A DNA stretch of 64,000 nucleotides from Warburgia ugandensis (Eukaryota > Streptophyta > Magnoliopsida > Canellales > Canellaceae), in the NCBI GenBank assembly GCA_035236585.1, contig CP141137.1, forward strand, positions 45,220,057 to 45,284,056, read 5' to 3'. Below the pieces are notes generated by a model. The model was not told where the DNA came from, made no database searches, and was given only the letters and a program-made list of their open reading frames with translations. Below are positions 32,263 to 44,882 of the stretch, piece after piece (position 1 is the stretch's first letter; the number at the start of each line of letters is the position of its first letter). The translations under genes and the position numbers were made by a program.

Positions 32263-34070
32263 AAATTGAAGAGCCAATTTTAGAGATACCTCAATATCAT
32301 GACCCACCTTAGATTACCACTCCAGGAGCCTTGTAGCATACCATCATTACACTTATCATTATATCTGGTTGAAGACATAAAACTTCGCACTTCCTAGGAG
32401 GCAACCTAGATGTTTTTCAAATCTCCATCTTCTACATCCTTCCATTATTATACAGGATCCTATGTTTTTCAAACATTGAGGACAATGGTTTATTCAAGTT
32501 GGGGGTGTATATGCATATAGTAATTTTGATTTTTTTTATTCTTTTGAATTTTTTATTTTCTTTTTTCTTTTTAAAGGTGGAGTTTCCTTACTATGATGAG
32601 AACTAGATGTTTAGAATTTAGTAATTCCTCAGTTTTCACCTCTTAATGGGAATACATATGATTAGTTTTTGCATATTATCCATATGTTGAAGCATTTTAT
32701 TAAAGTTAATTCTCAAAAACCATTTACACATAGCACATAGTTAAGACTAATAGAGAGGTATGGCTTTAAAACCTTGAGGAAAATTAGTGGAAACCTATAA
32801 CTTGGTGAGTTTAGGGACTATCTTCTTTCAGAGAGTTGTAAGTAATTCTACAGTTTCTTCAGCGTACATAATTTAGTGTGATCTTGTTATCCTTGTTTTG
32901 GTTAAACATCAAGAATAAATAAGAGTGATAGCTTTATTTTTAGAAAATTTATTGAATCTGATAGATTTTAGGAAACTTAGGAAATGATATATGTCATCCT
33001 TATTCAGCCTAGAGATATAAAGCCTACCCAGTATATCATACCACTAGTTAGCCATTTGAGCTTATTATTAAAGCCTTTCTTTCTAAACCCCACCCAGCTT
33101 AACCCAAAATAAACCAAAAAAATAAATATCCATTACCTATTGTTAAAATGAGTAGAGTTAGTAGAAAAAGTTTAAAATAAAATAAAAAAGAGGATAAAAA
33201 GTCAAAGAAGTGTGAAAATTATCTTTCTTCCAAAGAAGCTATAAAAAATAAAAAAAAATCTTGAAAGAGAAAGACAAAAATATGAAAGAGATTCACTTCA
33301 AGTATAACCCAAAAGAAAACTTGTCCTAACATATATTCATTAAAGATCCTACACTCAATTTTGAACCTTTGAAATCCTTATACCCTTATTTTTTAAACCT
33401 GTCTTAAGCCTACATTTTATCCTAGTTAAAGACCTATTGATCTTAGGTGGAACATAACTTTAAAGAGGAGATAAAAAGAAGAAATTAAGGTAAAAGACCC
33501 CTAATATTCTTAATGATAACATCCACTCTTAGGGATCACTTTCCTTTGTCTCATGAGCATTCAAAAGATTTATATGAACCATTAGCTTGTTGGATTTGGC
33601 CACATAATAAGAGAAATATGTTTGGACCCTTATCTGAGCATTTCATTTCTGAGAGTATACCTGTGAGGATTTGAGGTCAAGATATATTTCCAATGGAATT
33701 TAAGCTTATATAGTTAGAAGTCAAGATTTATGTAGTTGTACACACATGCACTCTAAGAAATAACTCAAATAAAATGTCTTTAATATGTGATGTTTAAAAT
33801 TTATAAATACTCTCTATTAAGTTGTGAAATCTAGCAGATTGTTAATGAATGAGGATTCTCTGAGATAAAATAAGGGACTTAATCTTATTTAATTTTGTTG
33901 GTATATTCATTGCAAACCCTCACGAGACGTAACTCATCTACTAGGAGTAACCTAGGGGTTTAAGAGCTTGTTGTATGTTCTAAATGCAATCGTAAGTACT
34001 TAGAAAGTGGCACTTTGTACCAGTTTTTATAAAATAATTTTTCACATATTTTGCTCGAGACTAGCAATAT
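32263..34070 (+). other. Long 3' untranslated region of the Athila-type element
   Basis: It starts with the text CGCACTTCCTAGGAGGCAAC, commonly found after pol in Athila elements. After that it is AT-rich with no long frame on either strand; the envelope-like gene of some Athila elements is not recognisable. Confidence 0.6.
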
Positions 34071-34083
34071 GCTGGTTGGGGGT
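34071..34083 (+). other. Polypurine tract of the Athila-type element
   Basis: GCTGGTTGGGGGT immediately precedes the 3' LTR start TGTTAAG, the expected position for plus-strand priming. Confidence 0.7.
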
Positions 34084-36175
34084 TGTTAAGTATTCAATTT
34101 TGGTCAAAATACCCTAATTTAGCAATCAATTAGATCATTTAATTGATCAAATTTGCTATTTTTAGCTTAATTTTGATTCTAGCCCCAATTGATCATCCAA
34201 CCATTAATTTGTCAAAATTAACTATCAAATGATCATCAAAGCTTATCAAATGCTTAATGTACGGTTTAGATGACTCTAATTTGGTTTTTTGTTTTGTAGA
34301 TCAACCAAAAGAGGCATGGATGACTCTGATCAAATTTTAATGGTGCAGATTATCCTAAAAGACATGGAATGGACCAAATCACTCATAAAGAAAGACAAGA
34401 TAGTTTCTTAAAAGAGAATTGATCTTAATTGGAAGTCGTGGAGAAGATTTTATAATAAGAAAAATAACATGGGAATGGGAAGATGTAAAATAGAAGGAGT
34501 TGGTGAAGAAGTTTCCAAGTGAAGAACCGTAGAAGTTTAAAGGAAAGTAGGGAGTGGAAACAAAAAAAAAATAGGAGACCCAAAGAAGAAACCCAAGCAC
34601 TAGTATAAAGGGATAGCTCCCTTCTCACGTTCCTCTCCTATCTTCTATCTTCAAACTCCCCCCTTTGGATTGGATTGTAAGAGGCAAGACCACCCCACCT
34701 CTCTCCTGTTTTGTTTCCATTTTCCTTCATCAGATTAATGTTCTTTTTCTTTTTTTTCCTTTTTTCTTTTTTTTCTTTTTTTTTCTTTTTTTAACTTTGC
34801 TTTCTGTCATTTTTTTTTTCTCTGTTCTCTCATGCACAACCCAGCCCCTTCTCTCGTACTCTCCTTTCCTATCTCCTTTTCCCAATTTCTCTCTTTTTCT
34901 TCCATATGGCACCTAGCTCCAGGTTGTGCCTCCACTCCAACCCGAAACCCATACCGGCCACTGAACCAGCATAGTTCTCTGTATTCCCTACTCACTAGCA
35001 CTACATCTCCCTCATCTGTTCTGTCAACACCTCTGTTTCATCGAACGGTGCTCAGGATCGTCGTCTGCCTGAACCAAACTGGCTGACTCCTCCTATGTTT
35101 CCCAGTTCTATCAACTCTCTCCACTCCACCAATCCTGCTCTGCTCTGTTTGTATCGACACAACTAGTGTCTGCCCATATTTTCCAACATGACACGGCCCT
35201 ACCTCCTACTTCACCGCACCAGTGGACGCCTCCACTAGTCGATCACTGCTCCACCGATTGTCGACCAGTTGTCTCCACTTATTCCCCAGCACCGACTGCC
35301 CTTCGTCTCCGGTTTTCCTCTATTCTACAGGCATCTCCTCTTCCATTGCATAACGCTCAAAGCCACTACGGTGCACCATCCCTTTGCTTCGTCCGATCAT
35401 TGGCCCAGCACGATGTTGTCTCTATCATTCCTAGGTCCTCTTCAACACAGCACCACGCACCAGCAAATCCATGTTGTTCATCTCCAATTTTGCCCTTAGT
35501 ATAAAAATTTTAATTACATTTTTTTTGTCCTGTTACTATTCTTCTCTGCATTCTATTCTATTATCTGCATTCTGTGTTGTTCTCATTTAATCCAGGAACT
35601 GTTTAATCAGAATCTATCTTATTCAAGCTTAATCTAATCAATGGTTGTACTTTGCCAAACAAGATCTCTTTATTTCTTTTATGTTTTACATCAGATCATT
35701 AATTAATTTTCAAATTACATTCTTGGGACACCTCTTGGCTTGTTTAATGTCTCTAATCTTTAATCTAAACCCAGAAAGTGATCTAAACCTTCTAAATCTC
35801 AAATTTCTCATTTAGCCCAGATCTCTCAATTTTTTTTAGAATCAGCCTAATCCATTTGCTGGATCATTAATCAAAAGCACTAGGAAGAGACTGATAAAGA
35901 CTGATTAAAGTTTAAGGGGGCATATTTAAAGAATTAGAGGATAATCGGTCTAGGGAAGTAGATTTTTCATGTTTCTTTAGTTAAATTGCTGTCTTTTTGA
36001 ATTGGATTTTTGTAATTTTCATTAATTAAATACATCTGAAATCTAATTCCACTTTCTATTAATTTTTTTAGTTTAATTTTAATTTTGAATAATTAAATTT
36101 TATTAAAATTCTAAAATTTTAAAGCAAGTCCCTGTAAAATTGACCTATATTTGCACACGCTACACTACAATAGCA
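34084..36175 (+). repeat. 3' LTR of the Athila-type element
   Basis: It starts TGTTAAGTATTCAATTTTGG, ends CAATAGCA and is followed by GGTTA. Open frames at 34379-35504 are in U3-type sequence shared with the 5' LTR and are not considered genes. A T-rich homopolymer region at about 34740-34820 is longer than in the 5' LTR. Confidence 0.88.
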
Positions 36176-36900
36176 GGTTATGTACAAAGATTTTCTAATT
36201 CATACTGCACAAATGGATATGGAAAGTTAATTACACACACTTCAAAGATTAAAGATAATCCTAAATGTCCCTTTTATAAGTGCCTGAATGGGGTGGGGGG
36301 TTGGTAATTGTTCTATGTTTGGTAGTCAAAACACATGGGCTGTTAGTTAATATAGGTTACTTGACAACTGCGCGTGCATTTGCACAGGGTGAACGTGGAC
36401 GTGGTTTCTTTTTATGGGTTCATCATGCTTGTGGAAGAGATCAGGATCAACATGAAGTAGCCTCATCAATGACCAATAGGCTTACAACCAAAGAGAACTG
36501 TCGACAAAATATCCTCTCAGCACCAAGACTAGAAGTGCAACTAATGGCCCCTAGAGATCAAGTGAATAGACAATTGATAAATATCATATATTTATTTTTT
36601 ATTCTATGCATTTTACTTGTATTGGTACTTTTCAAATAAGTACCAATGGAGAGGAGAAGAATTTTAACTTCTTTTAGGGTAATGTTACTAAGTTGGTGTA
36701 ACAGGAGGCATCTTCCTATAAATATTATCATGAATTATTTGAATAAAATACACAATTTTGAAATGTTGTCTCCATTTGTGACTATTTATCTAACAAAGTC
36801 ATTGTCTCTGGTGAAGCAAAAGGCTAAGGAGCGAAAGTTAGCTCTCCAAATGCTGTTAAGAATAGGATGCAGTCCACATCTAAAATTGAGGACTTATTTA
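36176..36900. repeat. Duplicated unit, copy A, part 3
   Basis: It aligns with 39605-40265 of copy B: shared text includes AAAGATAATCCTAAA, TTCTATGTTTGGTAGTCAAAAC and CCTCTCAGCACCAAGAC. The first five bases are the right target duplication of the Athila element. At 36621-36647 ATTGGTACTT and AAGTACCAAT form a 10-bp stem; copy B has a diverged version. Two open frames (36280-36639, 36646-36903) show no known motif, and copy B keeps only fragments of them. Confidence 0.8.
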
Positions 36901-36977
36901 TAGAGTCGCCTCTAGTTATGCATGAGCATTTTGATATAAAAGATATTTATATGTAATTATATTTAGGCTTTCTTGAT

Positions 36978-39900
36978 GCTCTACTCCACTCTGTGATCCA
37001 CCTTAGGTCGCAATATTTTGCTCCACTATGAATGTAAGTCACTAATTCCCTACATCACTCCACTTCAAAGTAGGTGCAGAACAGGATGAAGCTCGAGTTT
37101 GACACATTCCTTTGTCATCCCTAATTCAGATGATCTTAATTATTTGTTTCATTTTTCTAAAAGAAATTAATAGATCTAATTTTTAACTTCTATAACTTAA
37201 GCTATAGGAATTTACTACTTTTGAAATTTGGTAACTAGCACATATATTGCACTTGAAACAAGATTAACTATTTAGATCTTCTAAAATAAGTTAACATTTG
37301 TAATTCTACATAACTTATATGAAATGGACGAATAATTCCCAAATCTGTGATTTTCTCCTGGATCAGATGCAAATGGGGGCTTTTTGATCTGCAATCCATG
37401 TTGATCAACATTTCCACTCTGTATCCTCGCAGGTCAAATTGAATTCAATTCTCTTGACCTCCTCGTAAGAAGTCTATGCTCCAAACCATGGAAGAAGTCC
37501 CTGTCACGTTTTTCTTTTCTTTTCATTTCTTTTTCATAAAATCTAACTCATTGAATAAATTTCGATGATCTTCACCACTTGTTTTGTGTCTTTCAATCTT
37601 TTAAAATATATACAGGGAGCAGTAATTCTAGGAATTCCCATAGCTTGAGCAGCAGCTTCATCCTGATTGGCTGAATATTAAAAAAATTAAAAACTCAAAC
37701 CTGGCCAAGAGCACAAAACAAAAACCGTGGGAGTTAACGAAGTTATAAAGAACATTATTTTCTTTACTGTATGCAATACGGAGATGGAGATGGAGATGGA
37801 GATGGAGACAGGAAATTTCAAGTTCTGGCTATTATTTTTGTTATATGTTACCCTGCTTCCCTGCTTCCTCTCCTCTTTGTAACTCACTACAAACTTAGAA
37901 AAACTCACGAACCCTGCTTGCTCTCCTCTCTGGTAAGTCACCGCAAACCCTGCTTGATCTCCTCTCTGGTAAGTCACCGCAAACCCTGCTTGCTCCTCAA
38001 ACCCACAAATCCTACTTCCTCTCATCTCTGTAACTCTCTATCTCATCCATCTAGCTGAAGCACTTCCAACGAAGGAGTAAATTTCCATCAGAAGATTGGA
38101 ACTACAAGGAAAACTTCAAGTTTCTGCTATAATTTTCGTTCTATGTCACCCTGCTTCCCTCCTCTTTTTAACTCATTACAACCTCAGAAAAACTCACAAA
38201 CCTTGTTTTCTCTCCTTTTTAGTAAGTCACAGCAAACCCTACTTGTTCCTCCTTTCTCTGTAGCTCACTGCAGACCCACAAACCCTGCTTCCTCTCATCT
38301 CTGTAATTTTTTGTCTCATCAATCCAGCTGAAACACTTTTAGTGGAGTAAATTTCCAATAGAAGATTAGAACTGTAAGGAAAATGAAAATACTAAAATAA
38401 TTTTCCTTTGTATATACTTTTTTTTATATCAATTTTATGGCAATGAGTTTTTTTGTTTGTTTACTATGATTCAAAGGGCTAATTTGGAGATGGTTGCATA
38501 CAAAATTGCGTCATTTGTTTCGGGTCATTCAAGTTTCCTAATCCTTGATGTCCAAAAGTCTTAACCTAGTTTGCTAGTGACATGTTTGAGAAAATTTCCC
38601 AACCAATTACCTGTGACTTGTTCCAAAGAAATGTGCTTACCAGTCCAAAGTAGTGATCCAAATCTTTCAAAGCTCTCTACAACATTACCTGAGATCGACA
38701 GCAATGAGAGTTGTTTTCCATGTTCCTTGAGATTGATTAAAATTGGCACCAATAATAGTTTGGGTTCTTTTACTTCAATTAGAGTGTGTAGAACGCTTTT
38801 GATGAGATACAAGTTTTTCTTTCTTTCTTATGTTTGTATCCTCCCTACTTGTTATATGGTTTGTTGGACTTCCCTGTTGAATCACTAGTGACCAACTATG
38901 TCCTTGGACCTCTAGTTGGTTCTATGATTTTTCAGTGGAAATTTTTTAGTATCTATAGATAGCTATGGTATTTCATGATCAGCTTGATCATAGATTAATA
39001 AAACTTTGTCTCTGAAAAAAAAAGAAAGTCTAACTTACTAAATATTAATCCTAATCACTTCTTTTAAGTATCCGTAGTGATTGTTACTTTAATTACAGTG
39101 ACTTTACAAGCTAAATACCTAAAAAGTAGGTCAAATTCATCCATGGCTGAGATGCAAAGAGGTTTTGTTCTCTCTTGTTAAACATTCAACAAACTATGGT
39201 GCTAATTACCTTGCAAACAAGCTATTTTCAAAATGCTCTTGTCATTTGATCAGTTTCCCCTTTTAGATAGACTAGCTCAGTTTATTTTCCATCTTTTTGA
39301 GTATTGACTTGGGCCCTTTTTCTTTACTGTATGATTTGTCCTTATTTTCAATCACCCACCATGGTCATTAGGTAAGTTATTCCCATCTTTTCCTTCAACA
39401 TATTGATGCTACTACTTCAAACACCCTGTATTTAATTGATTGAATTTGATAATAGAAAAGTTCATTATTTTATTAATTTGGTATCTTATTGATAGAATTT
39501 GCATTTTCTTAGACTAATGCTTTTGGAAGAGCAAGCAGAAATCCTTTGTGAATTATTCCATGTACTGTAGTAGTGTTTTAAGTGATTTTGTTTTCAAATG
39601 GGTTAGGGACAAAGATTTTAGGACTTATACAGCCAAATGGTTGTGGGAAGTTAATCATACATAGTTCATAGACTAAAGATAATCCTAAACATCCCTTTTA
39701 TAAGTGTTCGAATGGGTGGGGGGGAGGTAATTGTTCTATGTTTGGTAGTCAAAACATATTGGCTGTTAATTATATGTTACTTGACATAGGTGCATGTGCC
39801 TACATAGGGTGAACATGGATGTGGTTTTTTTTTTTTTAATGGGTTAATCATGCTTATAGTAGAGCTCAGGATCAATATGAAGTTACCTCATCAATGACAA

Positions 39901-40265
39901 GTCAGATTATAACCGAGAGAGAACTATCAACAAATATCCTCTCAGCACCAAGACCAGAAGCACAACTAATGGCCCTTGGAGATCAAGTCAATAAACAATT
40001 GATGAATGTCATATATTTATTTTTTAGTCTATTTATTTTACTTGTATAAGTACTTTTCAAATAAGTACCAATGGAGAGGGGAAGAATTGTAACTTCTTTT
40101 GAGGCAATGTTAGTAAGTTGTTGTAACAAGAGGCATATTCCTATAAATATTGTCATGAACTATTTGAATAAAATACACAATTTTGAAATGTTGTCTCTAT
40201 TTATGAGTATGTATCTAACAAAGTCATCATCTCTATCGAAGCAAAAGGCTAGGTAGGGAAAGCTC
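36978..40265. repeat. Duplicated unit, copy B, uninterrupted
   Basis: A contiguous unit of about 3.3 kb corresponding to 19125-20638 (minus the SINE), 23893-25257 and 36176-36900 joined together. It gives the empty sites of the SINE (about 37010-37036), the solo LTR (about 38250) and the Athila element (about 39603). It contains the internal tandem repeat (about 37813 and 38111). No gene is recognised. The two copies differ by scattered substitutions and small indels. Confidence 0.87.
37781..37808 (+). repeat. GGAGAT hexamer microsatellite
   Basis: About four to five GGAGAT units. The matching place in copy A (20190-20203) has only about two, so it changed length after duplication. Confidence 0.85.
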
Positions 40266-40930
40266 TCCAAAAGGCTAGCATCAACAAAACCTACACTAAC
40301 AATCATTATTTTCCTAGTGTTAGTGTCCAAAAAACTCTAATTGGCTAAGAGATTTAGTACAAGACGTACACTGTGGTGAAATCTTGATCTCATTAAAAGT
40401 TAAAAAGAAATAAAACTCTCCACAATAAATAAATATGCAATACCAATAAAGATAATTTATTCATGAATATGCCAACTTCAAGATGCAATATCGATAAAAA
40501 AAAATTATTCATGTATGCAAACTTGGTACAAATTTGATACTATAGCTTTGTTTATAGTACAAAATTGGTACATTCAAATAGAAGTTTATATGATATTACA
40601 TTACACAAGCTGTTTCCACTAGAATGATATTACACAAACTATTTTCTCTGGAAGTTCATATATAACTTCCATGTCAAGCTACCAACTTAAGGTTGCATTA
40701 AGTGATGCTGCATCGAGCGATATAAAGAGCTGGCTTAAACAACTATTCTTCCTATTTAACCTTGAGCCTACTCCTATTTAAATTTCCTCGTGCAATGGAT
40801 ATTGACCTTCTTACTTAAGGTGTTGCAGACCTTGAGTTTGTTGAGTTCATGAATATATCATTACTGATCAATGGTAACTTCAAATCAAGCCTTATTGGAG
40901 GTGATGCTGACCCTGGTTTTCTCAAGTTCT
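40266..40930. other. AT-rich spacer, nothing recognised
   Basis: No gene, LTR end or repeat was seen between the duplicated unit and the minisatellite. Confidence 0.4.
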
Positions 40931-42200
40931 AAACATCTACTATAAGAAAGGAATACAAATAGGTTAATGCCAGCTATAAAATAGTAGGATAGAGTAGTAA
41001 GGAGGTTTAAAACTTTGTATAGCAAGAAACTACAAATGAGTAGGGTGGTGTAATAAATTTCCTACTACCTGAGCAAGAAAACATCTACTACAACAAATGA
41101 AAACAAAGAGGTAAATGATGGTTACAATTCAGTAGGATGGAATACTAAACATCTACTACAACACAAGAAAATAAAGAGGTAAATGCTAAGTAAAAATGAG
41201 TAGTAAACATCTATTAAAACACAGGAAAATGAAGATGTAAATGCTAACTACAAACCAGTATGATAGAGTAGTAAACATTTGCTACAACATCGAAAATAAA
41301 AGAGGTAAAAATGCTAAGTACAAATGAATAGAAAGGAATAGTATATATCTATTAAAACATAGGAAAGCAAAGAGGTAAATGCTAGCTACAAACCAGTATG
41401 ATGGAGTAGTAAACATCTACTACAATTACCACTAGTGAAAAGACTCAAACCTTTTATAAGAAGAAGTAGGATGGAGTAGTTAATGCCTGCTACCTGTGCA
41501 AGTAAACATCTGTTATAACATAGGTAGGTTGGAGTAATAAACATCTACTTCAACACAAGAAAACAAAGAGGTAAATACCAGCTACAAGCTAGTAAGATGG
41601 AGTAGGAAACAGCCTATACACTAAGTAAGAAAATATTTGAAATGATACAAGTAGGATGGAGTAGTAAACATTTGCTATAACACAAGTAGGATGGAGTAGT
41701 AAACATCTACTATAACACAAGTAGGATGGAGTAGGAAACATCTATTATAACACGGGAAAACAAAGAGGTAAATGTCACTTACAATCTAGTAAGATGGAGT
41801 AGTAAACATCTACTATAATATAGGAAAATGAAGAGGCTAATGCTAAGTACAAATGAATAGGAAGTAGTATACATTTATTAAAACATAGGAAAACAAAAAG
41901 GAAAATGGCAGCTACAAACCAGTATAATGGAGTAGTAAACATCTGCTACAATTTCCACAAGCAAAGAGATTCAAACCTTTTAAGAAGAAGTAGGATGGAG
42001 TAGTAGAGAAATTCAAACCATTTATAAGAAGAAACTAAAAACCAGTAGGATGGAGTAATAAATAGCCTACTAACTTAAAACAAAACATCTACTACAACAC
42101 AGGTAGGATGGAGTAGTTAACATCTATTACAACATTGGAAAACAAAGAGGTAAATGTCATCTACAAACTAGTAGGATGGAGTAGTGAAGTGATTCAAAGC
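40931..42200 (+). repeat. Degenerate minisatellite, unit about 68 bp
   Basis: Many variable copies of a unit whose core is GTAGGATGGAGTAGTAAAC followed by ATCTACTACAACACAGG, AAAACAAAGAGGTAAATGC and a CTACAAACCA linker. Some copies lack one or more modules, giving spacings from about 35 to 70 bp. The segment GTAGTAAACATCTACTAC contains arms that pair (GTAGTA with TACTAC). It lies on the 3' side of the minus-strand transposase relic that begins at 44882. Confidence 0.85.
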
Positions 42201-42604
42201 TATTATAAGAAGACGAAAAACAAACTATAAAACCTTCAATTGTAAATAATTAAAAATTGTACACTTATCAGTGTATATTGTTAAGTAGCAATTGAGCACT
42301 AATCATTTTTGCTCTCTTAAGTCAATCCAAAAATTACATTGCTCTGTTTTGACATATCTTTCTGAAACAATTAAGTAATTGAAGAATGTACATCAAAACA
42401 TATGCATATTTCAACAAAGTATAATGACGTAACTTTAAAGTATATAGCATACCTTTTGTGGGTATGTCCTATTATTGTGTCCCAAATTCCCACAATTACC
42501 ACATTATTGCTGCTTCTTATTTAGTCCATATGTGGGAAGTTGCATTTCTTATTGCTATGCCACTTGAACTTGGTTTGTGGGTATCAAATCATTTACATGA
42601 GTGG
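42201..42604. other. Spacer between minisatellite and transposase relic
   Basis: No clear feature. It probably includes the 3' end of the transposase-like gene. No terminal inverted repeat was identified. Confidence 0.35.
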
Positions 42605-44882
42605 TTAAACCTCCTTCCTTGTAGCATGATATGGTATTATGTCCCCACATGCACAGCACATGCGTTGTTGTCTTTTACAAATTTCTAATGGGCCTTTGAA
42701 CCTCTTACCATGATTTCCTTTTGTGAAAATTAACAAAGGATCCTGCAATATTATAGAGTGGACATCTAGACTTGCACATTCATCTATGTCTAAAGGTTCT
42801 TCTGTGTACGTCAGATTGCCTATGTGCAAGGCCTGTTCTACGTCATTGGAAGCCTCTACTATCAGTCCTCCTATATGATCATCTAACTTTTGCTCAATAA
42901 CATCCAAAGCCTCACATAACAACCTCACTCCTTTATACGACATGGCTTTTCCAAATATAGGAAGAGCTCTGTAGTAAAGGAAGTTTAGGCTATCCATTGG
43001 ATTGTTGAATACACTCTCTTTCTCCTTATTCCTACAGTACAAATTATGCCTCATCTTCAAATGTTTTGACCAACGTTTCAGGGCATACCAAGATGGTATG
43101 GATGAACAACCATTAAGTTGGAGTACGAACATGGCACGCCCACAAAGGAATCCTCTAAACTCAAACCATTGACATATACATGATACTTTGGATGTAGCTG
43201 CATCTCATGTAACTTTAAAAATTTTCCAAACTTTTCTTTTCTTATCCTTATCATACACTAATTATTTCACATTGTATGTATTAAGTAGCTTGTTAACACC
43301 TACTTCATTGATCTAACATCCACCCATCTTAGCAACTTCATTTTGAAACTTCCAAAACATGTTCCTCATGAAGACTTCATGTACTTGGAGCTCAAACGGG
43401 CTACTTGTTTTGAGGGGTTATATTTCGTTGAAGCATCTAAAGTTTTCTTGACTTTCTACATAGTATCTACTCTTTAGTGCCAATTCACATTGCTTTACAA
43501 ACTCCATAAGAGTTTTTTTCCTATGAACATACTTGTCAAAGAAAGAATTTATACTTTTGCTCCTCTGATTAATGTTCATGTAAGCAAAGAATGTAGTCTT
43601 TAAAAAACAATAGGAACACATTGTTTATGTTCTTTATAAACACTATTTATCCACCCATTACTTATTAGATCATACTCCTCTACTAATTCCTACCATATCG
43701 CTTCAAACTCTTCAATTATAAATGGAGAGTAGATACATAAACTTAAGTGAAAATTGTTCGTTTGAACCTAAATGAAGAAGCCTCAATGCTAGCTTTTGTA
43801 ACATGTACCAAAGACAGCATCAATGGGTGGAGTTTGGAAAGAGCTCCCTATTGTTGCCTTCATAGGTAGATCTTGATATGTTATAATTACAAAGTTGGCT
43901 TTTGAACCCATACATGTCAACCATGTCTTAAATAGCCAAACATAAGATTCATGTTTCTCAATCGAAATAAGGCTACATCCTCTAAGACATGCTTGACCAT
44001 GGATATTTACCCCAACAAAAGGGGCAAAGGGCATGTGATATGTGATATTTGTTTGTAACATAAGTATTATCAAATGAGATTACATCTCCAAAGTATGCAT
44101 AGTCAATCCTACACTTGGAGTTAGCTTAAAAGATGGACTTCAGCCTTTGTTCATTATTGTAGTCAACCAAAAAGAAGAATTGTGAATATTTCTTTTGCAT
44201 CTCCATAAAATATTGGTACATAGCATTTGCATCTCCTAATTCCTTTTTCGCTAGTCTTCTTTTCCGTTTGATGTCATTACAACAAGCTTGTGCTGTGTGT
44301 GGCACATTTTCTACCCCTTGGCTTTCAATTGCTCTTATTTGATGAATATATTGAGAACTAAAGCCACATTGGGACAATGTTTCTTTGTCTCTTAGCAACT
44401 AGTATACTTACTTGAGACCTAAACAAGTGAGATGACTTGGGTTGGAGATTATGATTGTTTCCCAAATGCAACTCATGTATGGACCACAATTGGGTGTTTA
44501 AGTCTCTCTTTAGTTTCACGAAGGCACTACAACCACACTTTATTTTTTCCCTTGGGTTTCTAACAGATGCACGAGTCCTACTTTTTCCATGCTTAGAACA
44601 TCTAATTATACATGTCATGGGTTTTCTATCTGCCTTAACTTTATATAATAAGTTTTTGGAAATGGAAAAGCCTTCCAACTTAGAATATGAATTGTAGAAT
44701 GCATAAGCAACATCTAGATTTGGAAATTGCAAGCTCACCTTCGAAACTAACTCTACAAGTATAGTAGGATCTCTTCCAACTTCATCTAAAGGCATAATAG
44801 GATCTCTTCCAACTTCATCTAAAGTCATAGTAGGATGCACTCCAACTTTAACCCCTACAATTTTAGTATCACACAAATCCAT
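42605..44882 (-). pseudogene. FAR1/FRS-like MuDR-type transposase pseudogene
   Basis: Minus-strand frames in order: an N-terminal FAR1 DNA-binding region (LDVAYAFYNSYSKLEGFSIS, then a Cys/His cluster with CIIRCSKHGKSRTR and IKCGCSAFVKLKRD, ending HELHLGNNHNL). After a frameshift near 44390 comes a linker. The MULE transposase core follows: a FDNTYVTNKYH segment with the first Asp, then in another frame MPFAPFVGVNIHGQ and the second-Asp region AIITYQD-like VIITYQDLPM. Next come QRSKSINSFFDKYVHRK and a SWIM-like end with LKRWSKH and KRFKGPLEICKRQQ. Such proteins are transposases or domesticated transcription factors acting in the nucleus. At least three frameshifts plus a stop in the IF-stop-ANSKCRIDY stretch show it is dead. 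Confidence 0.87.

Larger units (their letters stand above)
25258..36175 (+). mobile_element. Athila-type Ty3/gypsy retrotransposon with an integrase-core deletion
   Basis: A 10.9-kb element with two LTRs that both measure 2092 bp by the chosen ends, a tRNA-Asp-type primer site, gag, protease, RT, RNase H, part of integrase, a long 3' untranslated region, a purine tract and a GGTTA target duplication. The primer site type, the PHHGF gag motif, the DLGAS protease and the long 3' non-coding region are Athila features. Stops and frameshifts are spread through gag-pol and most of the integrase core is missing. It is inserted in copy A of the duplicated unit; copy B lacks it. Confidence 0.9.

Noticed and set aside
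32263..34070. Envelope-like gene of the Athila element
   Set aside because: Some Athila elements have one after pol, but no long frame, signal peptide or membrane segment can be read here.
34665..35504. Ser/Pro/Phe-rich frames in the Athila 3' LTR
   Set aside because: The same text is present in the 5' LTR with different breaks, so this is pyrimidine-rich LTR sequence and not a gene.
36280..36903. Two consecutive open frames of 119 and 85 codons in copy A of the duplicated unit
   Set aside because: Copy B keeps only shorter, shifted pieces, and no motif or homology is recognised. Not called as genes.
40931..42200. CRISPR-like array of repeats
   Set aside because: Repeats are degenerate, spacing is irregular, spacers are themselves repeated modules and the genome is plant nuclear. 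It is a minisatellite.
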